Notes: generated by a model from the letters alone, not told the origin. A stretch of 22,401 bases of DNA from Burkholderiales bacterium (GCA_005777205.1 SXNB01000034.1:1-22401); one strand, 5' to 3'. Positions 1 to 7,927 are shown, counted from the first letter of the stretch. Translations and numbers: made by a program.

Positions 1-1184
1 CGGTGACCGAGAAGCGCGGCCTGTTCAAGGGCTGGACGGTGCTGCTCGCGATCCTCGCATTCTCCCTTTCCCTGCTCGGAACGTTCCTCGTGCGCTCTGG
101 TGTCCTGACCTCGGTGCATGCCTTCGCCACTGACCCCAAGCGCGGCGTATTCATTCTCGCCTTCCTCGTCATCGCGGTCGGCGGCTCACTGGCGCTCTAC
201 GCCTGGCGCGCGCCGCGCATGACGGCCAGCGGCGCCTTCGAGCCGGTGTCTCGCGAGACCTTTCTGCTCGCCAACAGCGTGCTGCTGTTGGTGGCGACCG
301 CAGCGGTGATGCTGGGCACGCTGTACCCACTTTTCCTGGACGCGCTCAACCTGGGCAAGATCTCCGTCGGTCCGCCCTACTTCGAGGCGGTGTTCGCGCC
401 GCTGATGGCGCCGGCGTTGCTGCTGGCGGGCATCGGTCCACTCATCAGTTGGCGCAAGGGCGATGCGGCAGGGCTGGCGAGGAAGATGCGCTGGGTCGCA
501 GCAGGCGTCGCCCTGTTCGCGATCGCGGCGCCGTTCCTGTTCGGCCGCTGGAGCCTGCTCACCGCTGCCGGCCTGGCGCTCGCCTTTTGGCTCCTCGGCT
601 CAGTCGTGGTCACGCTGACCCAGCGCCTGCGCGCGCAGCGCTTGGCCACGCTGCCGGCGGCGTTCCTTGGCATGTGCCTCGCCCATGCCGGGGTCGGCGT
701 ATTCGTCATCGGCGTCACGCTGGTGAAGAGCTACGAGTCCGAGCGCGACGTGCGCCTGGAGCCGGGCCAGAGCGTGGCGCTTGGCGGCTACGACTTCCGC
801 TTCGACAGCGTGCGCGAGCGCGCCGGACCCAACTTCGACGCGACGCAGGCGCAGATCACGGTGCTGCGGGGCGGCGACGTGTTCCGGGTGCTGCACCCCG
901 AGAAGCGCGTGTACCGGGTCCAGACCATGCCCATGAGCGAGGCCGCGATCCACTACGGCGTCACGCGACACCTGTACGTGTCCCTCGGCGAATCGGTGGG
1001 CAAGCCTGGTGAGCCGGCGGCATGGTCGGTTCGCGTGCACGTCAAGCCCTTTGTCGGCTGGATCTGGCTGGGCTGCGTCATCATGGCGCTGGGCGGGGCG
1101 CTCGCCGCCAGCGACCGGCGCTATCGCGTAGCCGCGCGCCGCCGCGAGGCGGTCGAAGCGCCCGCGCGGGAAGCGCGCGCGTGA
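1..1184 (+). CDS. ccmF: Cytochrome c heme lyase subunit CcmF (5' truncated by window edge)
   Basis: CcmF is the integral-membrane core of the System I heme lyase that attaches heme to apocytochrome c on the periplasmic side. The reading frame is open from the first bases, and about 393 C-terminal residues are visible of a family length near 650. The tryptophan-rich WWD heme-handling domain must therefore lie upstream of the window. The visible part starts with the typical stretch TEKRGLFKGWTVLLAILAF, followed by LGTFLVRSGVLTSVHAF, whose His is conserved in the family. A second conserved His sits in LAHAGVGVFVIG near visible residue 228. A periplasmic domain (KSYESERDVRLEPGQSV onward) is followed by a last membrane helix (GWIWLGCVIMALGGALAA). 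The stop TGA overlaps the ccmG start by 4 bp (GTGA), indicating translational coupling. Identification is secure. Confidence 0.96.
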   Translation, partial: VTEKRGLFKGWTVLLAILAFSLSLLGTFLVRSGVLTSVHAFATDPKRGVFILAFLVIAVGGSLALYAWRAPRMTASGAFEPVSRETFLLANSVLLLVATAAVMLGTLYPLFLDALNLGKISVGPPYFEAVFAPLMAPALLLAGIGPLISWRKGDAAGLARKMRWVAAGVALFAIAAPFLFGRWSLLTAAGLALAFWLLGSVVVTLTQRLRAQRLATLPAAFLGMCLAHAGVGVFVIGVTLVKSYESERDVRLEPGQSVALGGYDFRFDSVRERAGPNFDATQAQITVLRGGDVFRVLHPEKRVYRVQTMPMSEAAIHYGVTRHLYVSLGESVGKPGEPAAWSVRVHVKPFVGWIWLGCVIMALGGALAASDRRYRVAARRREAVEAPAREARA

Positions 1185-1702
1185 AGAAAGCGCTGATCCC
1201 GCTGGCGCTGTTCCTGGTCATCGCCGGGTTCCTGTTCGCTGGACTGGACCTGAAGCCCCGCGAAGTGCCCTCCCCCCTGGTGGGCAAGGCGGCCCCCGCG
1301 TTCACCCTGCCGGTGCTGCACCAGCCGGAGAAGCTGTTCGCGCCCTCGGAGATGAAAGGCAAGCCCTGGATGCTCAACGTTTGGGCCTCCTGGTGCGTCG
1401 CCTGCCGCGACGAGCACCCGTTGCTGGTGGCGCTGGCGAAGCAGAACGTCATCCCGATCCTGGGGCTGAATTACAAGGACCAGCCCCTGGATGCGAAAAG
1501 GTGGCTTGCGCAGTTCGGCGATCCCTACCTGTACTCGGTGATGGACACGGAGGGCCGCGTCGGCATTGACTACGGCGTCTACGGCGTGCCGGAGACCTAC
1601 GTCATCGACGGTGCTGGCGTGATCCGCTTCAAGCACATCGGCGCGCTCACGTCCGACATCGTTTCCGGGAAGATCCTGCCGCTGCTGAAGGCGATGCCCT
1701 GA
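1181..1702 (+). CDS. ccmG: Thiol:disulfide interchange protein CcmG/DsbE
   Basis: This is a membrane-anchored periplasmic thioredoxin-like reductant that keeps apocytochrome c heme-binding cysteines, or CcmH, reduced during cytochrome c maturation. The protein has 173 residues, normal for the family. An N-terminal membrane anchor (about residues 4-21) precedes the thioredoxin fold. The active site WCVAC has its cysteines at 72 and 75, and the cis-proline loop GVYGVPETYVID carries Pro137; both are typical of DsbE. The GTG at 1181 was chosen as start because it overlaps the ccmF stop by 4 bp and gives the expected short anchor. An upstream extension in the same frame lies inside ccmF and has no family likeness. 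The stop overlaps the ccmH ATG by one base (TGATG). Confidence 0.95.
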   Translation: MKKALIPLALFLVIAGFLFAGLDLKPREVPSPLVGKAAPAFTLPVLHQPEKLFAPSEMKGKPWMLNVWASWCVACRDEHPLLVALAKQNVIPILGLNYKDQPLDAKRWLAQFGDPYLYSVMDTEGRVGIDYGVYGVPETYVIDGAGVIRFKHIGALTSDIVSGKILPLLKAMP

Positions 1703-2145
1703 TGAAACGCGTTTTTGCCGCCCTTGCCCTGGCGCTGTGCCTGTCGGCGCTCGCCCAGGAAACGCCTGAGGAAGCGCGCCTGCGCACGCTGCAGGAGAAG
1801 CTGCGCTGCCTGGTGTGCCAGAACCAGACCCTCGCGGATTCGCCCGCCGGGCTGGCCGATGACCTGCGCCGCGAACTGCGCGAGCAGATGAAGACCGGGC
1901 GCAGCGACGACGAGATCCTGAATTTCATGGTCGCCCGCTACGGCGACTTCGTGCTCTACGAGCCGCCGTTCAAGGCCACTACCGCGCTGCTCTGGGTCGG
2001 CCCGTTCGTTCTGCTGGGGCTGGCGCTGGTCGCGATGGCCATGATGGCGCGGCGCCGCCGCAACTCCATCGCGGAGCCAGAGCTTGGCGCGGAGGAGCGC
2101 CGTCTGGTGGTGCAGGCGCTGAGCCCGGAAGAGGACCGCAGGTGA
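1702..2145 (+). CDS. ccmH: Cytochrome c-type biogenesis protein CcmH (CcmL-like, CXXC)
   Basis: CcmH is a membrane-anchored periplasmic oxidoreductase that acts with CcmG on the CXXCH motif of apocytochrome c. The 147-residue protein has a cleavable signal peptide (about residues 1-18, ending in ALA-Q). The diagnostic motif LRCLVCQNQ carries redox cysteines at 36 and 39. A three-helix domain follows (LADDLRRELREQMKTGRSDDEI, shown here only in part), then the conserved FMVARYGDFVLYEPPF stretch and a C-terminal membrane helix (about 95-115). The length matches the short CcmH form in which the TPR part (CcmI) is a separate gene; that gene follows directly with a 4-bp overlap. Identification is secure. 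Confidence 0.95.
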   Translation: MKRVFAALALALCLSALAQETPEEARLRTLQEKLRCLVCQNQTLADSPAGLADDLRRELREQMKTGRSDDEILNFMVARYGDFVLYEPPFKATTALLWVGPFVLLGLALVAMAMMARRRRNSIAEPELGAEERRLVVQALSPEEDRR

Positions 2146-3338
2146 GCCTGTTCGTAGTCCTGGCCGCGCTGTTCGCAGCCGTGGCGCTCGCCTTCGTCCT
2201 GCCGCCGCTGCTGCGCGGCGCGAAGCCGGCAGCCGGCGTCGTCCGTGACGAAATGAATTCCCTGATCTACCGGGAGCAGCTGGCGGAGCTGCGCGCCGAG
2301 CGCGAGCGCGGGGCGATGACGGAGGACCAGTTCCAGCGGGCCATGCGCGATCTCGAGCGGCGTATCGTCGCCGAAGCGGGCGCGACCGCCACCGCGGCGC
2401 CGCACGTCTCGCACGCGCTGGCCGCGGTGGTGGTGGCGCTCGCGATCCCGCTGATCGCCGGCCTGGGCTACTGGCGGCTGGGCGCGCCGGACGCGTTGCA
2501 GCCCGGCGCGACCGAGGCGATGGCGCAGCCGGATGCCGCCCAGGTCGAGGTGATGGTCGAGAAGCTATGGAGCCGCCTGAAGCAATCGCCGGAGGACGCC
2601 GAGGGCTGGGCGCTGCTCGGGCGCTCGCTGGCCTCGCTTGGCCAGCACGAGCGCGCCGCGCAGGCGCACTTGCAGGCTGCGCAACGCCTGCCTAACGACG
2701 CCAACGTGCTTGCGGACTACGCTGATGCGCTCTCGCTGACGCGTGGGCGCAGGCTCGAGGGCGAGCCGATGCTGCTCGTGCGGCGCGCGCTGGCCGCCGA
2801 CCCGCAGCACCTGAAGGCGCTCGCGCTGGCTGGCGCGGGCGAATACCAGGCTGGCAACCACGCCGCCGCGGCGGTCCACTGGAAGAAGGCACTGGCGGTG
2901 CTGCCGCCCGATTCCGAGTTCGCGCGCCAGCTGCAGGCCGGCCTGGCGGAAACGGAGCAATTGGCCGCGGCGGGCAAGGCACCGGCAAAGCAGCTGGCGG
3001 GCCTGCAGGGAACCGTGAGCCTGGACCCGAAGCTCGCCGCCGCCGCCGCGCCCGGGGACACCGTGTTCGTGATCGCGCGCCCGGCCGACGGCGGGCGCAT
3101 GCCGCTCGCGGTGGCGCGCACCACGGTGTCCGCCCTGCCCTACCAGTTCACGCTCGTCGACAGCATGGCAATGGCCCCGGGTGTAAAACTCTCGGAGCAG
3201 GCCAAGGTGGTTGTAGTGGCGCGCATCTCGAAATCGGGGCAGCCGATCTCGCAGAAAGGGGATCTCGAAGGCGCCAGCGATCCCGTTGCGCCGACGGCCT
3301 CGGGGCTGTACGTGGTGATCTCGAAAACCATCGAATGA
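2142..3338 (+). CDS. ccmI: Cytochrome c maturation chaperone CcmI (TPR protein)
   Basis: CcmI holds apocytochrome c and delivers it to the CcmF/CcmH heme lyase. The 398-residue product has two N-terminal membrane helices (about residues 2-21 and 88-110) flanking a cytoplasmic loop with YREQLAELRAERERGAMT. Periplasmic tetratricopeptide repeats follow (roughly 130-270, including EDAEGWALLGRSLASLGQHE). A C-terminal domain comes last (about 285-398), with GLQGTVSLDPKLA, GDTVFVIARPADGGRMPLAV and GVKLSEQAKVVVVARISKSG, typical of the long CcmI/CycH form. The GTG start at 2142 overlaps the ccmH stop (GTGA), and the stop overlaps mobA (ATGA). The order ccmF-G-H-I is the classical System I layout. Confidence 0.93.
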   Translation: MSLFVVLAALFAAVALAFVLPPLLRGAKPAAGVVRDEMNSLIYREQLAELRAERERGAMTEDQFQRAMRDLERRIVAEAGATATAAPHVSHALAAVVVALAIPLIAGLGYWRLGAPDALQPGATEAMAQPDAAQVEVMVEKLWSRLKQSPEDAEGWALLGRSLASLGQHERAAQAHLQAAQRLPNDANVLADYADALSLTRGRRLEGEPMLLVRRALAADPQHLKALALAGAGEYQAGNHAAAAVHWKKALAVLPPDSEFARQLQAGLAETEQLAAAGKAPAKQLAGLQGTVSLDPKLAAAAAPGDTVFVIARPADGGRMPLAVARTTVSALPYQFTLVDSMAMAPGVKLSEQAKVVVVARISKSGQPISQKGDLEGASDPVAPTASGLYVVISKTIE

Positions 3339-3913
3339 ACGCCGAGGTCACCGGCATCGTGCTAGCTGGCGGCCAGGGCCGGCGCATGGGTGGCGTGGAC
3401 AAGGGCCTGCAGCTGCTGCACGGACGGCCGATGGTGGCGCACGTCATCGCGCGCCTGGCACCGCAGGTGGGCGAAATCGTGGTCAACGCCAACCAGAACC
3501 TGGAGGCCTATCGCGCCTTCGGCCAGCGCGTGGTTCCCGACGCCATCGGCGGCTTCGCCGGTCCACTGGCCGGTCTGCACGCTGGCCTGGGCGCGGCGGC
3601 CCGTGCGCACGCGGTCACCGCCCCCTGCGACTCGCCCTTCCTGCCCGGGGACCTCGTCGCCCGGCTAATGGACGCGCTACGGGACAACGACCTTGCGGTG
3701 GCGAAGACCGGCGACCAGCCGCACCCGGTGTTCTGCCTGGTGCGGGTCGCGGTGCAAAGCCACCTGGAAGCGTTCCTGGCCGCCGGCGGGCGCAAAATAG
3801 ACGCCTGGTACGCGACGCTGAAGGTGGTCGAGGTGCCGTTCGACGACGAAGCCGAGGCCTTCCGCAACATCAACACCATGGACGAACTTCGCATGTCCGG
3901 TCCCGACGCATGA
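3335..3913 (+). CDS. mobA: Molybdenum cofactor guanylyltransferase MobA
   Basis: MobA transfers GMP from GTP to molybdopterin to make the MGD form of the molybdenum cofactor in the cytoplasm. The 192-residue product matches the family length. The nucleotide-binding signature LAGGQGRRMGGVDKGL spans residues 10-25. The region GGFAGPLAGLHAGL follows, and the metal-coordinating Asp lies in VTAPCDSPFLPGDL. The C-terminal NINTMDEL motif is also typical. The ATG at 3335 overlaps the ccmI stop, and the mobA stop overlaps the moeA ATG (3910). Placement directly after ccm genes suggests co-expression of cytochrome c and molybdoenzyme maturation; that link is inference from spacing. Confidence 0.94.
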   Translation: MNAEVTGIVLAGGQGRRMGGVDKGLQLLHGRPMVAHVIARLAPQVGEIVVNANQNLEAYRAFGQRVVPDAIGGFAGPLAGLHAGLGAAARAHAVTAPCDSPFLPGDLVARLMDALRDNDLAVAKTGDQPHPVFCLVRVAVQSHLEAFLAAGGRKIDAWYATLKVVEVPFDDEAEAFRNINTMDELRMSGPDA

Positions 3914-5184
3914 CGAGCCTGGCCAAAGTCGTGAGTTGCCTGGACGGGTACGACCCGGACGCATTGCCGGTGGCCACCGCGCGCGCGGCCATACGCGCCT
4001 GCCTGGAGCCGGTGCGCGAGACCGAGCGCGTCGGCACGCGCGAGGCCTTGGGCCGCGTACTGGCCGAGGACATCGTGCCGGCGATCAATGTCCCAGCCCA
4101 GGACAATTCAGCGATGGACGGTTGGGCGCTGCGCGGCGCCGATCTTCCTGCTGACCGCGACGTCACGCTGAAGGAGGCTGGCACCGCGTTCGCCGGGCGC
4201 CCGTTCCAAGGCGAGGTGAAGGCCGGCGAATGCGTGCGCATCATGACCGGCGCGGTAATGCCGCGCGGCACCGACTCGGTGGTGATCCAGGAAGTCGTGC
4301 AGCGCAATGGCGACCGCGTCGTCGTTCCGCCCGGGCAGAAGAAAGGCCAGAACGTGCGCGCCGCCGGCGAGGACATCCAGGCGGGCGTCGCCGCGCTCAA
4401 GGCCGGCAGCCTAGTGGGAGCCGCGGACCTTGGCCTGATTGCCTCGCTCGGCATTGCGGACGTACGCGTGAAGCGCCGGCTGCGCGTGGCGTACTTCTCC
4501 ACCGGCGATGAGCTCACTGCCATCGGCAAGCCCCTGCCCGAGGGCGGCATCTACGACTCCAACCGCTACACCCTGCACGGCATGTTGGCGAAGCTGGGCA
4601 TGGACGTCACCGACATGGGCGTGGTGCGCGACGACCCGGCGAAGCTGGAAGCCGCGTTCCGCACCGCCGCGGCGAACGCCGACGAGGTCATCACAAACGG
4701 CGGCGTGTATGTGGGCGAAGCGGACTTCGTGAAGCAGCTCATGGGCAAGCTGGGCGAGGTGCTATTCTGGAAAATCGCCATGCGCCCAGGGCGTCCCATG
4801 GCCTACGGCCGCATTTCCGCCGGCCGCCGCGCGCCGTTTCTCTTCGGCCTGCCCGGCAACCCGGTGGCGGTGATGGTCACCTTCCACCAGTTCGTGCGCG
4901 AGGCGCTGCTGGTGCTCGCTGGCCGCGCCGACGACTGCAGCCTGCCGCTGGTGCCGGTGCAGGCGGCGCACGCGATGCGCAAGGTTCCTGGCCGCACCGA
5001 GTACCAGCGCGGCGTGGTCTTCCGCGAGGGCGGCTTCTGGAAGGCGCGCACCACCGGCCAGCAGGGATCCGGCGTGCTGCGCTCCATGTCCGAGGCCAAT
5101 TGCTACATCGTCCTGGAGCACGAGCGCGGCACGGTGCAACCGGGAGAGCCGGTGCAGGTGCAGCTGTTCGAGGGACTGGACTAG
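3910..5184 (+). CDS. moeA: Molybdopterin molybdenumtransferase MoeA
   Basis: MoeA inserts molybdate into adenylylated molybdopterin. The 424 residues match the family. Visible family motifs in order are NSAMDGWALR (with Asp70), GAVMPRGTDSVVIQE, the region GQNVRAAGEDI, STGDEL, GGIYDSNRYTL, the core GGVYVGEADFVKQLM (about 264-278), KIAMRPGRPMAYG, FGLPGNPVAVMVTF and the C-terminal barrel with GSGVLRSMSEAN. The core motif is unusual: residues 262-271 read TNGGVYVGEA, where the common family form is T-S-G-G-V-S-V-G-E-A, so both serines are replaced (codons AAC at 4696 and TAT at 4708). The fold and other motifs are intact, so this is probably a functional variant. The start overlaps mobA by 4 bp. 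Stop is TAG. Confidence 0.94.
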   Translation: MTSLAKVVSCLDGYDPDALPVATARAAIRACLEPVRETERVGTREALGRVLAEDIVPAINVPAQDNSAMDGWALRGADLPADRDVTLKEAGTAFAGRPFQGEVKAGECVRIMTGAVMPRGTDSVVIQEVVQRNGDRVVVPPGQKKGQNVRAAGEDIQAGVAALKAGSLVGAADLGLIASLGIADVRVKRRLRVAYFSTGDELTAIGKPLPEGGIYDSNRYTLHGMLAKLGMDVTDMGVVRDDPAKLEAAFRTAAANADEVITNGGVYVGEADFVKQLMGKLGEVLFWKIAMRPGRPMAYGRISAGRRAPFLFGLPGNPVAVMVTFHQFVREALLVLAGRADDCSLPLVPVQAAHAMRKVPGRTEYQRGVVFREGGFWKARTTGQQGSGVLRSMSEANCYIVLEHERGTVQPGEPVQVQLFEGLD

Positions 5185-5187
5185 CAG

Positions 5188-6174
5188 GTGGAGTCACGCG
5201 ACCGCCGCGCCGTCGCGGCCTGGCTGTTCCTCTGCGCCGCCCTCGTCTTCGTCATGATCGTGGTGGGCGGCATCACCCGACTCACCGAGTCAGGATTGTC
5301 CATCGTCGAGTGGCAGCCGCTGGTGGGCGCGCTGCCACCGCTGTCGCAGGCGGACTGGGAACTCCTGTTCCAGAAGTACCGCGCCACGCCGCAGTTCCTG
5401 AAGGTGTTCCCGGACATGGACGTGGAGGGCTTCAAGACCATCTTCTGGTGGGAGTACATCCACCGCCTTCTGGGGCGCGTCATCGGCCTGGTGTTTCTCT
5501 TGCCTTTCCTCTGGTTCCTCGTGCGGCGAAAGCTGGACCAACCACTGGCGTGGAAGCTGGCCGGCCTGTTCGTGCTGGGCGGCCTGCAGGGCGCGATGGG
5601 CTGGTACATGGTGAAGAGCGGGCTGGTGGACAACCCGCGCGTCAGCCACTTCCGTCTCACCGCGCACCTGGGACTCGCGCTGGTGATTTTCTGCGCGGAG
5701 ATGTGGATTGCCATCGGCCTGCTGCAGCGCGAACCCGGAAAACCTCGCGCCTTTGCCCTCCTCGTCCTCGGCCTGGTCCTGCTGATGGCGCTCTCGGGCG
5801 GCTTCGTCGCCGGACTGCGCGCCGGGCATGCCTACAGCAGCTTCCCGCTCATAAACGGTCATGTCATCCCGCCCGAGGCGTTCATGCTGGAGCCGTGGTG
5901 GCGCAACTTCCTCTGGAACCCGGCCACGATCCAGCTCACGCATCGCGGCTTCTTCTGGCTGCTGCTGGTGCTGGTGCCGCTCCTGTGGTGGACGCTGCGT
6001 CGCACGCCGGCGTTTCTAGCGGCGAATCACCTGCTCGGGATTTTTTTCCTGCAGGCGGGGCTGGGCATCGCGACGGTGATGCTCAAGGTGCCGGTGCCAG
6101 TCGCAGCAGCGCACCAGGCGGGCGCGGTGCTGCTGCTGGCGTGCGCGTTGTGGACGGCGCGGGCCAGTCGATAA
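5188..6174 (+). CDS. ctaA: Heme A synthase (COX15/CtaA family)
   Basis: This integral-membrane enzyme oxidises the C8 methyl of heme o to a formyl group, giving heme a for aa3-type cytochrome c oxidase. The 328-residue protein has about eight membrane helices. It shows the family N-terminus VVGGITRLTESGLSIVEW. Candidate heme-ligand histidines lie in WEYIHRLLGRVIG (His92), LTAHLGLALVI (His160), LTHRGFFWLL (His252) and AAAHQAGAVLLL (His309). The substrate-side loop with RAGHAYSSFPLINGHVIP is typical of the COX15 type. GTG at 5188 is 3 bp after the moeA stop and is the likely start. COX15 more often sits near ctaB/cyoE and the cox genes; neither is in view. Synthesis of heme a implies the organism has an aa3-type oxidase. 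Confidence 0.93.
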   Translation: MESRDRRAVAAWLFLCAALVFVMIVVGGITRLTESGLSIVEWQPLVGALPPLSQADWELLFQKYRATPQFLKVFPDMDVEGFKTIFWWEYIHRLLGRVIGLVFLLPFLWFLVRRKLDQPLAWKLAGLFVLGGLQGAMGWYMVKSGLVDNPRVSHFRLTAHLGLALVIFCAEMWIAIGLLQREPGKPRAFALLVLGLVLLMALSGGFVAGLRAGHAYSSFPLINGHVIPPEAFMLEPWWRNFLWNPATIQLTHRGFFWLLLVLVPLLWWTLRRTPAFLAANHLLGIFFLQAGLGIATVMLKVPVPVAAAHQAGAVLLLACALWTARASR

Positions 6175-6185
6175 CATAGACGCCG

Positions 6186-6950
6186 ATGACGCCAAAGCCG
6201 CTCCAGGACCGCATTGCCATAATCACCGGCGCCACTGGCGATCTTGGCGCGGCCATCGCTAAGCGCTTTCTCGAAGCCGGCGCCCGCCTCGCGCTCATCG
6301 ACCTTGATGCAGCCCGATTGAAAGCGAGGTGCGAGCAGGAGCTTGGTGCCGGGGATCGTGTGCTGGTGCTGGCCTGCGATGTTTCCGATGCGGATCAGTC
6401 GCGGGCCTGCGTAGATGCCGCGTCGCGCCACTTCGGCGCCCTGAATATCCTGGTCAACAACGCCGCCACCGTGAGCACCCGGACGCCCATCGCGGAGGTG
6501 TCGCTGGAGGAATGGCGGCGTACCCTGGATGTGAATCTCACCGGCGCCTGGCTGATGGCGAAATGGGCTATCCCGCACCTGCGCCAGACCGGCGGCGGCG
6601 TAATCCTCAACATCGCCTCCCAGCTCGGCCACGTGGCGACGGTGGGCAGTTCCGCGTACAGCGCCAGCAAGGCGGCGCTGCTCTCGCTCACGCGCTCCAT
6701 TGCGGTCGATTGCGCCGCCGACCACATCCGCGCCGTGAGCCTGTCGCCCGGCGCGGTCATAACCAGCCGGCTGACGAAGCGCTACGGTACCGAGGAAGCG
6801 GTGAATCGTGCCCTCGCGGGCAAGCACCCGGTGGGACGGATCGGCAGGCCGCACGAACTGGCCGAAGCTGCGCTCTATCTCGTCAGCGACGGCGCCTCGT
6901 TCGTCACCGGCAGCGACCTGCTCGTCGACGGGGGCTATACCGCGGTTTGA
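6186..6950 (+). CDS. Short-chain dehydrogenase/reductase (SDR), substrate unknown
   Basis: This is a classical SDR of 254 residues, a cytoplasmic NAD(P)-dependent oxidoreductase. The Rossmann glycine motif TGATGDLG is at residues 14-21. An acidic residue after beta-2 (LIDLD, 38-42) favours NAD(H). The NNA motif is at 91-93. The catalytic tetrad is Asn117, Ser145, Tyr158 and Lys162 (YSASK). The C-terminal GSDLLVDGGYTAV is the usual FabG-like ending. It starts 11 bp after ctaA, so it may be co-transcribed, but no function in heme or molybdenum metabolism is known for such an SDR. Sequence alone does not give the substrate. A hairpin at 6980-6999 lies 29 bp past the stop. Confidence 0.88.
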   Translation: MTPKPLQDRIAIITGATGDLGAAIAKRFLEAGARLALIDLDAARLKARCEQELGAGDRVLVLACDVSDADQSRACVDAASRHFGALNILVNNAATVSTRTPIAEVSLEEWRRTLDVNLTGAWLMAKWAIPHLRQTGGGVILNIASQLGHVATVGSSAYSASKAALLSLTRSIAVDCAADHIRAVSLSPGAVITSRLTKRYGTEEAVNRALAGKHPVGRIGRPHELAEAALYLVSDGASFVTGSDLLVDGGYTAV

Positions 6951-6979
6951 TTCCAGCGCACCGGGTGCTCTGAAAGCAA

Positions 6980-6999
6980 CGGCGGATGCTGCTCCGCCG
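6980..6999 (-). terminator. Hairpin between convergent transcription units, terminator candidate
   Basis: CGGCGGA (6980-6986) and TCCGCCG (6993-6999) form a perfect 7-bp GC-rich stem with a 6-base loop. Read on the minus strand it directly follows the TAG of the methyltransferase remnant (7000-7002), and the bases after the stem are TTGCTTT, a modest U-tract. It lies 29 bp past the SDR stop on the plus strand, where no U-tract follows. It may end transcription arriving from the minus strand and slow transcription from the other side. No expression data support this. Confidence 0.5.
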
Positions 7000-7275
7000 C
7001 TAGCGCTGCGTGCCCCGGTAGGTTTCCTGAAGCTGGCGGAACTTCTCGGCGTTAGCCTCGATCATGTAGCCGATCCAGCCACTGTTCTTCGCCAGGTCGT
7101 AGGTGTTCGAGAACAGCTTGCCGTCCCAGGCACCGAGCTCGACGCTGACCTTGCCGTGCGTACCCATGACTTCGAGGGCCTTGGCGATGATGCTGTCCTC
7201 GCTGCACTGCGAAGTGACGTTGCGGCCGTGCTACAGCAGCCAAGTGCTGGCTTCGCTGAGCGCGGGCTCTTTCAT
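7000..7275 (-). pseudogene. FkbM-like methyltransferase N-terminal remnant with in-frame amber codon
   Basis: Reading the minus strand from ATG at 7275 gives 14 codons (MKEPALSEASTWLL), a TAG at 7233-7231, then 76 more codons in the same frame to a TAG at 7002-7000. The post-amber part contains SQCSEDSIIAKALEVMG, VELGAWDGKLFSNTYDLAKN and WIGYMIEANAEKFRQLQETY. These match the pattern seq-E-D-x-I-I followed by V-E-(F/L)-G-A-W-D-G-K-x-x-S-N-T and I-E-x-N-x-x-K-F in FkbM-type SAM-dependent methyltransferases and relatives. Complete members usually exceed 200 residues, so the C-terminal catalytic part is missing. It begins 25 bp after the DUF1989 stop on the same strand. With both an internal stop and a missing 3' portion, it is most likely a decayed gene. 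Family assignment is by remembered motifs only. Confidence 0.6.
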
Positions 7276-7300
7276 TCCGATGATTATTGCGTCTCCCAGT

Positions 7301-7927
7301 CTACGGCCGGTAAACGACTGCCCTAATCAGCGTCGGATTGAAGTCGTTCACCGCGTTGTTCATCTGCGGACAATTGGAGACGACCGCTAACACGTCCATC
7401 TCCGCGCGCAGGTCCACGTAGTCGCCGGGCTTCGAGATGCTCGGCCCCATGCCCATGGACCCGTCCGCCGCCACCGGCACATACATGAAAAAGTTCAGGT
7501 TGGCGACCATGTCACGCGGGCCCATGTCGTAGCGCTTCAGCTGATCGAGGAAATTCTGCCGGCAGCTGGGGTCGTCGGGTTTCCCGTACCGTCGGCGGTT
7601 GAGCGCCGAGGAGCAGCAACCGCCAATGGTGTCGTGGAAGCCGAGCGTGTCCTCGATCACAACAAACAGCGGGTTGCAGTTAACCGAATACAGCACCGAG
7701 CCCTTGCGGATGAAGATATTGCCGTTGATCTTCATCGTGTCCGCGGCGGCGTAGCGGTCCTCGTGGTCGCGGGCGTTGTAGCACAGAAAATCCACCGCCT
7801 GCTTGCCTTCCAGGTCCACCAGGCGCAGCACCTCGCCCTGCTTCAGCTCCCGGCTCCAGCCGGCGCGCGCCGGGATCACCTCGTCGGAAATCGTCCTGCC
7901 GGGAATCGTCTTCCAATCCTTCGTCAT
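7301..7927 (-). CDS. DUF1989 / urea carboxylase-associated family protein
   Basis: The 208-residue product belongs to the DUF1989 family, often annotated as urea carboxylase-associated protein; members are found near urea carboxylase and aminomethyltransferase-like genes. Seen here are GKQAVDFLCYNARDHEDRYAA-type residues near 41-61, DTLGFHDTIGGCCSSALN (93-110) and NCPQMNNAVNDFNPT (185-199), the usual family hallmarks. His98, Cys104/105 and Cys186 are the obvious conserved candidates for metal binding, which is inference. A good ribosome-binding site (GGAGGGAAAG, 7934-7943 on the minus strand) precedes the ATG at 7927. The ATG overlaps the stop of the upstream Rossmann-like gene (ATGA). No urea carboxylase or allophanate hydrolase is present in the window, so the substrate remains unknown. 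Confidence 0.82.
   Translation of the reverse strand: MTKDWKTIPGRTISDEVIPARAGWSRELKQGEVLRLVDLEGKQAVDFLCYNARDHEDRYAAADTMKINGNIFIRKGSVLYSVNCNPLFVVIEDTLGFHDTIGGCCSSALNRRRYGKPDDPSCRQNFLDQLKRYDMGPRDMVANLNFFMYVPVAADGSMGMGPSISKPGDYVDLRAEMDVLAVVSNCPQMNNAVNDFNPTLIRAVVYRP

Noticed and set aside
5100..6179. A 359-codon plus-strand frame over the heme A synthase gene
   Set aside because: It overlaps ctaA in another frame, and its composition (Arg, Gly, Ala, Pro, His) is that of a shadow.
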